Source of the DNA: Paraburkholderia sp. BCC1884 | Lineage (GTDB): Bacteria; Pseudomonadota; Gammaproteobacteria; Burkholderiales; Burkholderiaceae | Assembly (NCBI RefSeq): GCF_900996225.1 | Contig: NZ_CAAJGL010000068.1 | Span: 1,426,001 to 1,490,000 of the forward strand | Direction of reading: 5' to 3' | DNA length: 64,000 nucleotides | Shown: positions 34,304 to 42,889 of the stretch, in pieces | How the letters are laid out: every line of letters starts with the position of its first letter | How positions within the stretch are numbered: the first letter of the stretch is position 1 | Translations under genes and position numbers: made by a program | The notes under the pieces: model-generated | What the model was told of the DNA's origin: nothing | The model's database searches: none | What the model saw: only the letters and a program-made list of their open reading frames with translations

Positions 34304-35251
34304 TCAGGAGAGCGGATTGGTCACGGACTCATGCGTATGGAGTGCCGCGCCGGAATACGCATCGACTTGCGCCGCCTCGCTGACGAGCCAGCGCCCGAAC
34401 TCATACAGCTCCGGCCGGCGCTGCGTGTTTTCCGCACTCACCAGCCAATACGCGGTCTCGGAGGCAATCGTTTCGGCGCAAGCCTCGACGAGTGCGCCGC
34501 TGGCCAGATCGTGGTCCACCAGGGGGCGTCTGCCAAGCGCCATACCCAGACCCATGGCGGCGGCTTCAAAGGCCAACTGGATCGTGTCGACGCACAATCC
34601 ACCGGCGAGATCGACACCCTCGGTGGCGCTTGCGTCCAGCCACGCCTGCCAATCTTCGCCAGCGGTGTTCACGTGAATGAGCGTCGCGCGACGCAGGTCG
34701 ATCTGGCCGTGCTCGCCGCGCAATTCGTCGAGATAGGCGGCGCTGCATACTGGGACGAACTGCTCGCCGAATAGCCGCGTCCAGGCCGTGCCTGCAACCG
34801 GGGCGCGGCTCATGCGAATCGCGAAATCGAAACCGTCGACGGGAAAGCCGACATGACGATGCGACGTGTCGACCGTGACGTTCACATTCGGCCACTCTGC
34901 GCGAAAACCGGCGAGACGCGGCAGCAGCCAGCGCGACGCGAATGTCGGCGCGCAACTCACGGCAATCGGACGATCCGCGCGATGATTCGGCAGACGCTGC
35001 GTGCCGATCGCTATCAGCGAAAACGCTTCGGAGACGTACGAAAGATAATCGGCGCCGTGGGCGGTAAGCGAAATGCCGCGTGGCTCGCGTACGAACAATT
35101 CCACGCCGAGCGCCTCCTCCAGGCCGACAATGGCGTGACTGACTGCGCTCGGCGTGACGCTCAGCTCCTCGGCGGCCAGCTTGAAACTCTGATGCCTGCC
35201 GGCCGCTTCGAAAAGACGAAGCGCGGGCAGAGGTGGCAGACGAAACGGCAT
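34304..35251 (-). CDS. LysR-family (GcvA-like) transcriptional regulator
   Basis: The protein has 315 residues. The N-terminal winged helix reads PALRLFEAAGRHQSFKLAAE in the family's GcvA-like style (residues 8-27), with TPSAVSHAIVGLEEALG as recognition helix. The effector domain contains the GcvA-type block TFASRWLLPRL. GGAG eight bases upstream supports the ATG at 35251. It precedes the MFS gene on the same strand and may control it, or the divergently placed DUF899 gene (355 bases away). The effector is unknown. Confidence 0.88.
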   Translation of the reverse strand: MPFRLPPLPALRLFEAAGRHQSFKLAAEELSVTPSAVSHAIVGLEEALGVELFVREPRGISLTAHGADYLSYVSEAFSLIAIGTQRLPNHRADRPIAVSCAPTFASRWLLPRLAGFRAEWPNVNVTVDTSHRHVGFPVDGFDFAIRMSRAPVAGTAWTRLFGEQFVPVCSAAYLDELRGEHGQIDLRRATLIHVNTAGEDWQAWLDASATEGVDLAGGLCVDTIQLAFEAAAMGLGMALGRRPLVDHDLASGALVEACAETIASETAYWLVSAENTQRRPELYEFGRWLVSEAAQVDAYSGAALHTHESVTNPLS

Positions 35252-35400
35252 GATGTCTCTCCGGATACGGCGCGTCGCGCGCCGTGACGTTGTGCCGTTC
35301 GCATCCAGCGGATGGACCGGCCGAAACGGGTAAAAGGCTGAAAAGAGGCGGCTTCGTCGAAGGATACCGCGTGGGTCGGCCGGCTGTGACGCGGGCTTTA

Positions 35401-35439
35401 CAGCGGACACAGCGGGCACAGCGGGCACAGCGGACACAG
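35401..35439. repeat. Four-copy 9-bp tandem repeat
   Basis: The unit CAGCGGRCA is repeated four times without gaps (35401-35436) and followed by a partial fifth unit. It lies in the 355-base gap between the LysR and DUF899 genes, which otherwise shows nothing I can name. With a 9-bp period it is likely to vary in copy number by slippage; it sits about 150 bases upstream of the LysR start, so variation could affect that promoter. Confidence 0.75.
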
Positions 35440-35606
35440 TCTGCGCGGCAGAGCGCAGCGCGATACATCGCCGCGAAAAAACCGCGCCTATCCTGTCGAT
35501 ATTCCGCCATGCCATTCGTCGTAGCGATATAGGGCACGAAAATGCGGCGCCGTCGTCGCGCAGCCTGATCGCACCCTTGCTTGCTTTTTCACCGAGGAGA
35601 TAGCTG

Positions 35607-36332
35607 ATGACCGACGTATCTGCATCTGCACCGGCCCTCAAGCCGGCCCGTGAACTGGCCGATCTGCCGCGCCGCTTTCCCGGCGAGAGCGAGGCCTATC
35701 GCAGCGCGCGCAACGACTTGCTGGCCGAGGAAATCGAATTGCGCCGCCATATCGAACGGGTGGCGGCGCAGCGTCGCGCGCTGCCGCCTGGGGGCGCCGT
35801 CCCCGAGGATTACCGTTTCGAGGGCGAAGACGGACCTGTCACGCTCTCGGCGATGTTCGGCCGACACGACACGCTCGTCACCTACAACTGGATGTTCGGA
35901 CCGCAACGCACGCGGCCGTGTCCCATGTGCACGTCGCTGCTAAGCGCCTACGACGGCGAAATGCCCGACATCCTGCAACGGGTGGCGTTCGCCGTGATCG
36001 GCCGTGCGCCGCTCGAGAAACTCGTGGCATTCAAGCAGGCGCGCGGCTGGCGGCATTTGCGTCTGTATTCGTCGGGTGGTAACACGTTCAATCGCGACTA
36101 CGCGGCGGAAGATCCCACCGGCGACGATAACCCCGCGTTCAATGTGTTCACGCGCCAGAATGGCGTGGTGCGCCATTTCTGGGCCGAGGAGATGGGACCG
36201 GAGAGTGCGGACCCCGGGCAGGACCCGCGCGGTGCGCCGGATGTCATGCCGATCTGGACGGTGCTGGACATGACGCCGGGTGGGCGAGGCAAGGATTGGT
36301 ATCCGAAGCTGAACTACGATGCCGCGACGTAA
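35607..36332 (+). CDS. DUF899 thioredoxin-fold protein
   Basis: The gene encodes 241 residues. The family block LVTYNWMFGPQRTRPCPMCTSLLS places a CPMC-type CxxC near residues 108-111 (of the 241), after a first segment LPPGGAVPEDYRFEG. It resembles AhpC/TSA-type proteins with a DUF899 core. GAGGAGATAGCTG directly before the ATG is a strong Shine-Dalgarno. There are no partner genes. It is probably a cytoplasmic thiol protein of unknown substrate. Confidence 0.87.
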   Translation: MTDVSASAPALKPARELADLPRRFPGESEAYRSARNDLLAEEIELRRHIERVAAQRRALPPGGAVPEDYRFEGEDGPVTLSAMFGRHDTLVTYNWMFGPQRTRPCPMCTSLLSAYDGEMPDILQRVAFAVIGRAPLEKLVAFKQARGWRHLRLYSSGGNTFNRDYAAEDPTGDDNPAFNVFTRQNGVVRHFWAEEMGPESADPGQDPRGAPDVMPIWTVLDMTPGGRGKDWYPKLNYDAAT

Positions 36333-36383
36333 GTTACGCGTTACGCACCGCGTGACATCCGACGGCCTGCAGCCAAGTTTTAA

Positions 36384-38357
36384 CTAGGGCTGCGCCGCGA
36401 CTTCGTAAGCCGGTTCGAGCGCCGCCTGCAAATAAGCCGCGATGGCGCTGGCCCGCATCGGCCGGCTGAACAGATAGCCCTGCACGGCGCGCGCGCCGAG
36501 CGCCTTGACGACCTCGGCTTGCGACGCCGTCTCGAGTCCTTCCACCACGCATTCGAGTCCCAGGTTCAGGCACAGATCGAGCACCGACTTCACGATCTTC
36601 TTCGACGCGCTGTTGGTATCCACGTCGGTCATGAAGCTGCGATCGATCTTGATCGTATCGAAGGGCAGACGATGCACGTAGCTGAGGCTCGAATAGCCGG
36701 TACCGAAGTCGTCGAGCGACACGCGGCAGCCCGCTTTCTTGATCATGGTGAGCGAGCAGCGGGCCTGTTCGAAATCGCGCGTCACGGCCGTCTCCGTGAT
36801 CTCGAACGACACCCGATGCGGCGGCACGCCGCTCGCCTGCACGATCTCGATCAGGCGGCGGGCGCGAGCCGACGTGCAGATGTCGATTGCGGACAGGTTG
36901 AAGGACAGATAGAGCTCCTCGGGCCAGCGTGCGGCTTCGGCGAGGGCTTTGTGCAGCAGTACTTCGGTGATGCGCAGAATCAGTTCGGTACGCTCGGCAA
37001 TCCGAATGAATTCCTCCGGCTTGACCGCGCCGAGCCGCGGATTCTGCCAGCGCCCCAACGCTTCGAGACCGATGGTGCGTTGCGACAGCACATCGGCGAT
37101 CGGTTGAAACTCCAGGTACAGTTCCGCCTCGAGGTCGGCGTGACGCAGTTCCTGGGTCACGAGACTCGAGCGGCGAATGCGCGTCTCGTGTTCGGTCGAG
37201 AAAATGACCGGCGTGCCGCGACGGCTTTCCTTGCCGACGTAGAGCGCCGCGTCGGCGCGCTCGAAGACCTGCGTGACCGTGGTGCCGGCTTCCGGAAAGG
37301 CGGCCCAGCCGATCGTCCCCGACAACTCGGCGACGTTGCCGGCTACGCGGTACGGCTCGCTGAGCGCGTGGCAAATGCGCTGGCCGAGGTCCACCAGCGT
37401 TTCGTTGGCCATTTTGTGCTGCGCCAGCACGCCGAATTCGTCACCGCCAAGGCGCGCAAAGAAGATGCCGGGCTCGGCCAGACGCAGCAACCGCAGGCCG
37501 ACTTCCTGCAGCACGAGGTCGCCGCTCGCGTGACCGTAGATATCGTTGACCTGCTTGAAGCCGTCGAGATCGATCAGGCCGACGTTGAAGCCGCCGCCCG
37601 CGCCGAGCGCCTGCTCGGAGAGCGCGCGCAGCGAGGCGAAAAAGCTGCGCCGGTTGGGCAGATCGGTCAGCACGTCGATGCTCGCGAGCCGGAAGTTGTC
37701 GTCGCTCAGACGCTGGGTTTTCAGCTGGCTCGCTTCGAGTTCGCGCTGCGCGTGAACCACGCCGGAGAAGGTGCGGTAATAGAGGTGGATGATGAACGCG
37801 AGCGCTACGCCCACCAGCGTCATGTCGATCGCCATTGCGATGAAAACCGGATAGCCCGTGAGCACCAGAAAGGTGGCAAAGCTTAGGATCACGATCGACA
37901 GCAGAAGCAGGGCGGCGGCTCGTAAATGCATCAGGCAGAACACGCAGCCCACCAGGGTCGTCGCCATATAGAACGCGACCTGCGACTGCTCATAAGGCGT
38001 GCCATACGGAAACAGGAGGAGCGACCATGTGCTGAAAGCGACGCCGAACAGGCCGGCCAGCCAGACCAGCTTGCGCAGTTGGGCCGGAGCGCTCTCCAGG
38101 GTCAGCGGGCGATGCCGCGCGCGCCACCAGTGCAGACACCGAACGATACACAGCGCGCCGAGCGCGGCGGGAAAATACACCGATAACCAGGCGGGCGCGC
38201 TCGTCAGATGCGTGGCTGCGACGGCCATCGTGTTGACGAGCAGAATGAAATAGAGGAGCGGAATCTGGCGGCCGAATGCCTGGAGTTGCGAGCGCACGAG
38301 TTCGGGATCGCTTTCCGCGACCCTTAGCGCTTCTCTCAATCTGACTAGCAGAACCAT
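36384..38357 (-). CDS. Membrane-anchored GGDEF-EAL bifunctional c-di-GMP protein
   Basis: The protein has 657 residues. A membrane domain with about six helices (30-195) is followed by a short coiled linker (200-225). The GGDEF domain has an intact LGGDEFGV (304-308), and the EAL domain has LEALGRW (432-434), Asn487 in SFNLSA, FEITETA and DDFGTGYSS (549-557). The RxxD inhibitory site that normally lies just before GGDEF is absent (EPGI there). All EAL metal ligands appear present, so hydrolysis is likely; synthesis is possible and would lack product inhibition. AGGA six bases upstream supports the ATG at 38357. The membrane domain may sense a signal. Confidence 0.92.
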   Translation of the reverse strand: MVLLVRLREALRVAESDPELVRSQLQAFGRQIPLLYFILLVNTMAVAATHLTSAPAWLSVYFPAALGALCIVRCLHWWRARHRPLTLESAPAQLRKLVWLAGLFGVAFSTWSLLLFPYGTPYEQSQVAFYMATTLVGCVFCLMHLRAAALLLLSIVILSFATFLVLTGYPVFIAMAIDMTLVGVALAFIIHLYYRTFSGVVHAQRELEASQLKTQRLSDDNFRLASIDVLTDLPNRRSFFASLRALSEQALGAGGGFNVGLIDLDGFKQVNDIYGHASGDLVLQEVGLRLLRLAEPGIFFARLGGDEFGVLAQHKMANETLVDLGQRICHALSEPYRVAGNVAELSGTIGWAAFPEAGTTVTQVFERADAALYVGKESRRGTPVIFSTEHETRIRRSSLVTQELRHADLEAELYLEFQPIADVLSQRTIGLEALGRWQNPRLGAVKPEEFIRIAERTELILRITEVLLHKALAEAARWPEELYLSFNLSAIDICTSARARRLIEIVQASGVPPHRVSFEITETAVTRDFEQARCSLTMIKKAGCRVSLDDFGTGYSSLSYVHRLPFDTIKIDRSFMTDVDTNSASKKIVKSVLDLCLNLGLECVVEGLETASQAEVVKALGARAVQGYLFSRPMRASAIAAYLQAALEPAYEVAAQP

Positions 38358-38531
38358 GACCCGTCCTTTTTTATCGTTTGCGCCGCACACGCAGCTTTGT
38401 ATATCGGCAGGGACGCTGGGACCTTGAGGGTCTTTTCGCGAGAATTCAATATCGCGTTCGCAAGCCGGTAAGTCCGACCGGTTTTGCCTGCTGTTTACGT
38501 CAGTTATGCTGCTTAAACGGGCGTGGCGCGC

Positions 38532-38939
38532 TCAAAGCGCCGGACATGACAGCACGCGCTGCGGCGCGAGCGTCGTGCCAGGTTCGCCGTTCTGCACGGG
38601 TGTGCCTTGCGGCGGTGTAGAAACAAGCCGGACCGTATCGACGCCGGCATTCGCCAGCACATATTTTTCCGGGCTATTTTCGGCTTGCCAATAGGCCCGG
38701 AATACGCCGTTGTCGCCGAAAACCAGCAGCTTGCCATGCACTGTTTTTCCACTGCCGACCAGGTCGACTGGCTCACCATTTCGTACCTGAAAACCCTGGG
38801 ATGAACCCGGCGCATGTGCGCCAACCAGCGTGGCGCAGCCGGTTTCGACAGCTTTCGCGCTCGTGCAGGACAACGCGGCCAACAAGCCCGTCCATATCGA
38901 AACGCATGCCGCGAATGTTGCAATATGGCGAAACCGCAT
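38532..38939 (-). CDS. Small secreted hypothetical protein
   Basis: The gene encodes 135 residues. GGAGG nine bases upstream of the ATG at 38939 fixes the start. A signal peptide of about 30 residues ends near TSAKA|VETG; a Cys at about 24 is not in a good lipobox. The mature part contains FRAYWQAENSPEKYVLANAG and two Cys that could form one disulfide. The rest resembles no family I recognise. It is divergent from the HU gene. Confidence 0.7.
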   Translation of the reverse strand: MRFRHIATFAACVSIWTGLLAALSCTSAKAVETGCATLVGAHAPGSSQGFQVRNGEPVDLVGSGKTVHGKLLVFGDNGVFRAYWQAENSPEKYVLANAGVDTVRLVSTPPQGTPVQNGEPGTTLAPQRVLSCPAL

Positions 38940-39074
38940 TTTTTTATTCCTCCCGGATTCTTTATTGTCAGACACCAGGCCCGGTTAACGTCGTTTCTTC
39001 CACCACCACCATAACATAGTAAAAAAGGCCGCCCGAGGCCGCTTCAGCCGCGCTAAAGCACTGAAATTGCAACG

Positions 39075-39091
39075 GATTGTGATTAACAATC
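39075..39091. promoter_or_regulatory. Inverted repeat upstream of the HU gene
   Basis: GATTGT-GATTA-ACAATC is a perfect 6-bp inverted repeat about 200 bases ahead of the HU start, in the 350-base gap 38940-39289. On the minus strand, at 39021-39045, a GC-rich imperfect stem followed by TTTTTT could be a terminator for a divergent transcript. No reliable HU promoter could be picked by eye. The short frame at 38968-39198 (minus) is not supported. Confidence 0.35.
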
Positions 39092-39289
39092 GTCGCCCGA
39101 TAAATGGAATTAACACGTAAGCGCACGATTCTTATGGCACTTTGCCTCGAAAAATCGTCAAATTGCCTGTGGGCGGGTGATACAAGGCTTACACCCAAGG
39201 TTTGCGCGAATACGCGCCTATGCGTTAGTGTGTCGGTCCCGGCGCAACAGAAGTGGCGCCGGTTCCATGATTACCATACGGGAAGTGCT

Positions 39290-39568
39290 ATGAACAAACA
39301 GGAACTGATTGATGCAGTCGCCGCAGCGACGGGCGAAAGCAAAGCGGCCACCGGCCAGACCATCGACGCAATCGTCGAAGCGGTGACCAAAGCCGTGGTG
39401 GGTGGCGATACGGTGCAACTGGTCGGTTTCGGTTCTTTCTCGACCGGCGCGCGCGCAGCACGCGTGGGCCGCAATCCGTCGACGGGCGCTGAAATCCAGA
39501 TCGCTGCAGCCAAGACGGTGAAGTTCACCGCCGGCAAGGCGTTCAAGGAAGCAGTCAACGCGTCGTAA
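39290..39568 (+). CDS. HU-family nucleoid DNA-binding protein
   Basis: This is a 92-residue protein of the HU/IHF fold. The beta-arm region reads [20 protein letters not shown], and the start [11 protein letters not shown] is canonical. GGAAG upstream supports the ATG at 39290. It bends and compacts DNA as a dimer. Burkholderiales carry several HU genes, so hupA/hupB cannot be assigned from sequence alone. It is a single-gene unit, with the convergent DAHP synthase gene 180 bases away. Confidence 0.93.
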   Translation: MNKQELIDAVAAATGESKAATGQTIDAIVEAVTKAVVGGDTVQLVGFGSFSTGARAARVGRNPSTGAEIQIAAAKTVKFTAGKAFKEAVNAS

Positions 39569-39748
39569 TGCAACGCGCCTCGCGCCGGAGCAGCCACGCG
39601 CGCCATCGCGGCGCGCGGCGAGCGAGGCATCGGGTGTGAGGAATCACGCGCTGCCCAACCCCGGTGAGCGGTAGGCATCGGAGCTGGTGCGGCGCGTGTG
39701 CCTGAGCGGCTCCTGGAATGCGACTGAGTCGCCGCTCCAGGCGCGCGA

Positions 39749-40867
39749 TCAGCCGGCCCGGCGTTTGCGCGTTGCTTCGGCGAGCGTGGCGAGCACCGGC
39801 TCCGTCTGCGTCCAGCTGACGCACGCATCCGTGATCGATACGCCATAACGCAGCGGCACGCCGGCCTTCAGATCCTGACGGCCTTCTTCCAGATGACTTT
39901 CCAGCATGACGCCGATGATGCGGCGCTCGCGCTGCGAGAGTTGCTGCGCCACGTCCTGCACCACCTCCAGTTGACGCAAATGCGATTTGCCCGAGTTGGC
40001 ATGCGAGCAGTCGATCATCACCTGCTCACGCAGACCCGCTGATTTGAGCGCCTCGCAGGTTGCCTGCACCGAGGCGCTATCGTAGTTCGGCCCTTTCTTG
40101 CCGCCGCGCAGAATCACGTGGGCGTCGTCGTTGCCGCGCGTTTCGAAGATCGCGGCCATGCCCATCTTGGTCATACCCATGAAGGCGTGACTCGCGCGCG
40201 CGGCGACGATCGCGTCCGCCGCGATCTGCACGCCGCCGTCCGTACCGTTCTTGAAGCCGATCGGGCAGCTCAGCCCCGACGCCAGCTGACGATGACTCTG
40301 GCTCTCCGTCGTACGCGCGCCGATGGCGCCCCACGCGATCAGATCGGCGATGTATTGCGGACTGAGCAGGTCGAGAAACTCGGTGGCCGTGGGCAGGCCG
40401 AGTCCGTTGATGTCGAGCAGAAGTTGCCGCGCGAGGCGCAGGCCTTCGTTGATACGGAAGCTGCCGTCCAGACGCGGATCGTTGATATAGCCTTTCCAGC
40501 CCACGGTCGTGCGCGGCTTCTCGAAGTAGACGCGCATCACGATCAGCAGATCGTCCTTGTAGGCTTGCGCCGCGACCTTGAGTTTGTGGGCGTATTCGAC
40601 TGCCTGGTCGTGGTCGTGAATCGAGCAGGGGCCGACGATCAGCACGAGCCGGTCGTCGCGGCCGTGCAGAATGTCGGCGATTTCCGCGCGGGTCTTCTCG
40701 ACGAGCGTCTGCACCGAAGGCGGACAGGGCAGTTCATCCTGCAGCAAGGCAGGCGAGATCAGCGGACGTACCGCGCCGATCCGGACGTCGTCGATGCGCG
40801 TGGTGTCCTGGGTGGCGTCGGCCGAGCCGACTTCCTGATCGTGCAAAGGATTGTCGATGGCGCTCAA
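39749..40867 (-). CDS. aroG: 3-deoxy-7-phosphoheptulonate (DAHP) synthase, class I alpha (AroF/G/H type)
   Basis: The gene encodes 372 residues (E. coli AroG 350). Phosphoenolpyruvate/metal motifs GPCSIHD, GARTTESQ, GFKNGTDG, RGGKKGPNYD and MIDCSHANSGK are all present. The start is TTG 40867, because GGGAG lies six bases upstream and no ATG fits. It catalyses the first step of the shikimate pathway. The longer N-terminus (about 30 residues before the core) is typical of beta-proteobacterial forms. Which aromatic amino acid inhibits it cannot be read with certainty, so the isozyme symbol is provisional. Confidence 0.9.
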   Translation of the reverse strand: MSAIDNPLHDQEVGSADATQDTTRIDDVRIGAVRPLISPALLQDELPCPPSVQTLVEKTRAEIADILHGRDDRLVLIVGPCSIHDHDQAVEYAHKLKVAAQAYKDDLLIVMRVYFEKPRTTVGWKGYINDPRLDGSFRINEGLRLARQLLLDINGLGLPTATEFLDLLSPQYIADLIAWGAIGARTTESQSHRQLASGLSCPIGFKNGTDGGVQIAADAIVAARASHAFMGMTKMGMAAIFETRGNDDAHVILRGGKKGPNYDSASVQATCEALKSAGLREQVMIDCSHANSGKSHLRQLEVVQDVAQQLSQRERRIIGVMLESHLEEGRQDLKAGVPLRYGVSITDACVSWTQTEPVLATLAEATRKRRAG

Positions 40868-40985
40868 AATAGTCTCCCGGACTTTGGGTGTCGAAGTGGC
40901 CTCGCGGCCTGAGTAGGTGAGGGACGTTGCCGTGCTTCGTTGCCGGGATTATGACACTCGCCTGCGCAGGCCGCGACGCCGCGCG

Positions 40986-41798
40986 TCAGACGCGTTTGAT
41001 CAACGCCATGGCCGCTGCCGGGTTGCGTTCCTTGAAACCGCTGATCACGTACAGATAGACGTCGCGGGTGGCCGTTTTTGCGGCGGGTTCGGCGCAGGTC
41101 TCCAGGTCGCCCGGCGTGGTGCCGCCGGCTAACTGGCGGGCCCGTTCGGCCCATGCATCGAGTGCTTTGGTCGAGTAGCCCTTGGCCTGCTTGTCGGTCG
41201 TGCCCATGATGCGGGCGTAGACGAAGGGCGCGGTGAGGTCGGCGATCTGCGGATAGTCGCTGTCGCCCGCGAGAACCACGGCGACTTTGTACTGGCGAGC
41301 GAGCGCGATGAATTCCGGCGTCTGGAAAGTTTCGTTGCGTACTTCGACGGCGTGCCTGAGTTTCTGTCCTTCGATGCTTGCGGGCAGCAACTTCAGAAAA
41401 GCCTCGAAATCTTCCTTGTCGAATTTCTTGGTGGTGGCGAATTGCCAGTTGATCGGGCCGAGTTTCTGTTTGAGCAGCAGCACGCCGCTCGCGAAGAAAC
41501 GCTCCATCGTTTCACCGGCATCCGCGAGGACTTTGCGATTGGTCGCGTAACGCGGGGCTTTCAGCGAAAAGACGAAATCGTCCGGCGTTTCCTGATACCA
41601 CTTCTCATAACTCGACGGTTTCTGCAAGCCGTAGAACGTGCCGTTGATTTCAATCGACGTGAGGTTCTTGCTCGCGTATTCGAGCTCGCGGCTTTGCGTG
41701 AGATCTTCGGGATAGAAGACACCCCGCCACGGTGCATAAGTCCAACCGCCGATGCCAATGCGGATACTCGGGTTTTTAGATGTTTTCGCGGTGGGCAC
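40986..41798 (-). CDS. DUF72 domain protein
   Basis: The gene encodes 270 residues of the TIM-barrel-like DUF72 (YecE) family. The N-terminal IGIGGWTYAPWRGVFYP and the later SIEINGTFYGLQ, FVFSLKAPR and HAVEVRNETF blocks are diagnostic. AAGGAG eight bases before GTG 41798 decides the start over an ATG ten codons upstream. The biochemical role is not known; members are often next to DNA-repair or metal genes, which is not the case here. Confidence 0.88.
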   Translation of the reverse strand: MPTAKTSKNPSIRIGIGGWTYAPWRGVFYPEDLTQSRELEYASKNLTSIEINGTFYGLQKPSSYEKWYQETPDDFVFSLKAPRYATNRKVLADAGETMERFFASGVLLLKQKLGPINWQFATTKKFDKEDFEAFLKLLPASIEGQKLRHAVEVRNETFQTPEFIALARQYKVAVVLAGDSDYPQIADLTAPFVYARIMGTTDKQAKGYSTKALDAWAERARQLAGGTTPGDLETCAEPAAKTATRDVYLYVISGFKERNPAAAMALIKRV

Positions 41799-41842
41799 TT
41801 GGGGTTCTCCTTCGGGCTTCGCAGGCAAGCGGTAGCTTGGCG

Positions 41843-42589
41843 CTATTTATCTCCGCAAGACGCATTCCCCTCGACACGTGCGGCCGCTTCGAAGCGCCGG
41901 TTGGCCTCCGCCACTTCGGCGCGGAACTGCTGCAGCGCATTGTGCGCCAGGTCGGGCGGCGTGAGCGCGGACCACAGCACGTCGATCAACTGATCCGCCG
42001 TCGCCTCGATGTCGATATGCCGGTTCGCGAGCGTGGCGTCCCATAGCACGTGCTCCATCGGGCCGAACACCATCGAACGTAATAGACGCAGGGGCATGTC
42101 GGCGCGAATCTGGCCGCTTTCCTGTCCCTGAGCCAGCACGCGCATCAACGGGGCGGTGTAGCGGCGTTGCAGTTCGGTCAGCGCCTCGCTCAATTCATGG
42201 TGCCGCGCGCGTCCTTCGGACAACACCAGCGCGCACAGGTCGGTGCCGTTCACCAGCATCAGGCGCAAATGCGTGCGCACGATGAAGGCGAACTGCTGGC
42301 GCACGCTGCCGTCGCGCGGCAGGCCGGATTCGATGGCTTCGATGATCTCGTCGTACCAGTCGCCGATGACCCGCGCGCACAACTCGCGCTTGCCGCGGAA
42401 ATAGCTGAACACGGTTGCCTCGGAAATGCCCAGGCGTTGCGCGATCTCGGCGGTGGTCGCGCGCTCGTAGCCTTTTTCGGAGAATACGTCGCGGCCCGCC
42501 TGAAGAATTTCCTTCACGCGTTGCTGCGACTTGCGCCCGGCCGGCTGACGGCGCGAGACGGGTAGTTCGGCCTTCAGGGTAGCCGTCAT
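41843..42589 (-). CDS. TetR-family repressor, probable regulator of the liu cluster
   Basis: The protein has 248 residues. The DNA-binding domain (about 22-68) reads ILQAGRDVFSEKGYERATTA then ISEATVFSYFRGKREL, a typical TetR HTH; the C-terminal all-helical ligand domain is unlike well-known members. The gene is divergent from liuA across a 300-base region that contains a promoter and two palindromes, so control of isovaleryl-CoA degradation is likely, as for the TetR-type LiuQ proposed for beta-proteobacteria. The inducer may be an acyl-CoA; that is inference. Confidence 0.85.
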   Translation of the reverse strand: MTATLKAELPVSRRQPAGRKSQQRVKEILQAGRDVFSEKGYERATTAEIAQRLGISEATVFSYFRGKRELCARVIGDWYDEIIEAIESGLPRDGSVRQQFAFIVRTHLRLMLVNGTDLCALVLSEGRARHHELSEALTELQRRYTAPLMRVLAQGQESGQIRADMPLRLLRSMVFGPMEHVLWDATLANRHIDIEATADQLIDVLWSALTPPDLAHNALQQFRAEVAEANRRFEAAARVEGNASCGDK

Positions 42590-42702
42590 ATGAGTCCAGT
42601 TCAGATTTGTTGGGCAAGCCGGCGTTTGACTTCACCTGGATGAGCCCGATATGCGCGATGCTAGCACGCTGGAAAGCCTTTGGAGCGGGGCACTCCATTT
42701 TC

Positions 42703-42754
42703 TGAGTAACACTCAAAAATACCTATTGACGCTTACGTAAATCTAGCGTGAAAT
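42703..42754 (+). promoter_or_regulatory. liuA promoter with two operator-like palindromes
   Basis: TTGACG (42726-42731) and TGAAAT (42749-42754) are separated by 17 bases, a good sigma70 promoter for the liu operon. The spacer contains the palindrome TTACGTAA (42733-42740). Ten bases upstream lies TGAGT-AAC-ACTCA (42703-42715), whose arms extend imperfectly into flanking ATTTT and AAAAT. The first site is placed to block RNA polymerase directly; either could be bound by the divergent TetR protein. Confidence 0.65.
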
Positions 42755-42889
42755 GCGCCTTGAACGTTTCGCGCCTCGTGCGGGGCGGCGAGGCGGCCCA
42801 CAAGGCCGCGGCCGTCCGCGAGGCCGAATCCGGACCCGCCGTCGCCCACCCCGGTTGACCGGCCGCCAACGAACTCTGGAGACACAGCA

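Noticed and set aside
35401..35439. Possible CRISPR-like short repeats
   Set aside because: 9-bp units without spacers are a simple tandem repeat, not an array.
38968..39198. 76-codon minus-strand frame upstream of HU
   Set aside because: No Shine-Dalgarno, crosses a possible terminator and lacks codon bias.
39569..39748. Searched for a tRNA or terminator between HU and the DAHP synthase gene
   Set aside because: GC-rich with several weak stems but no cloverleaf and no T-run.
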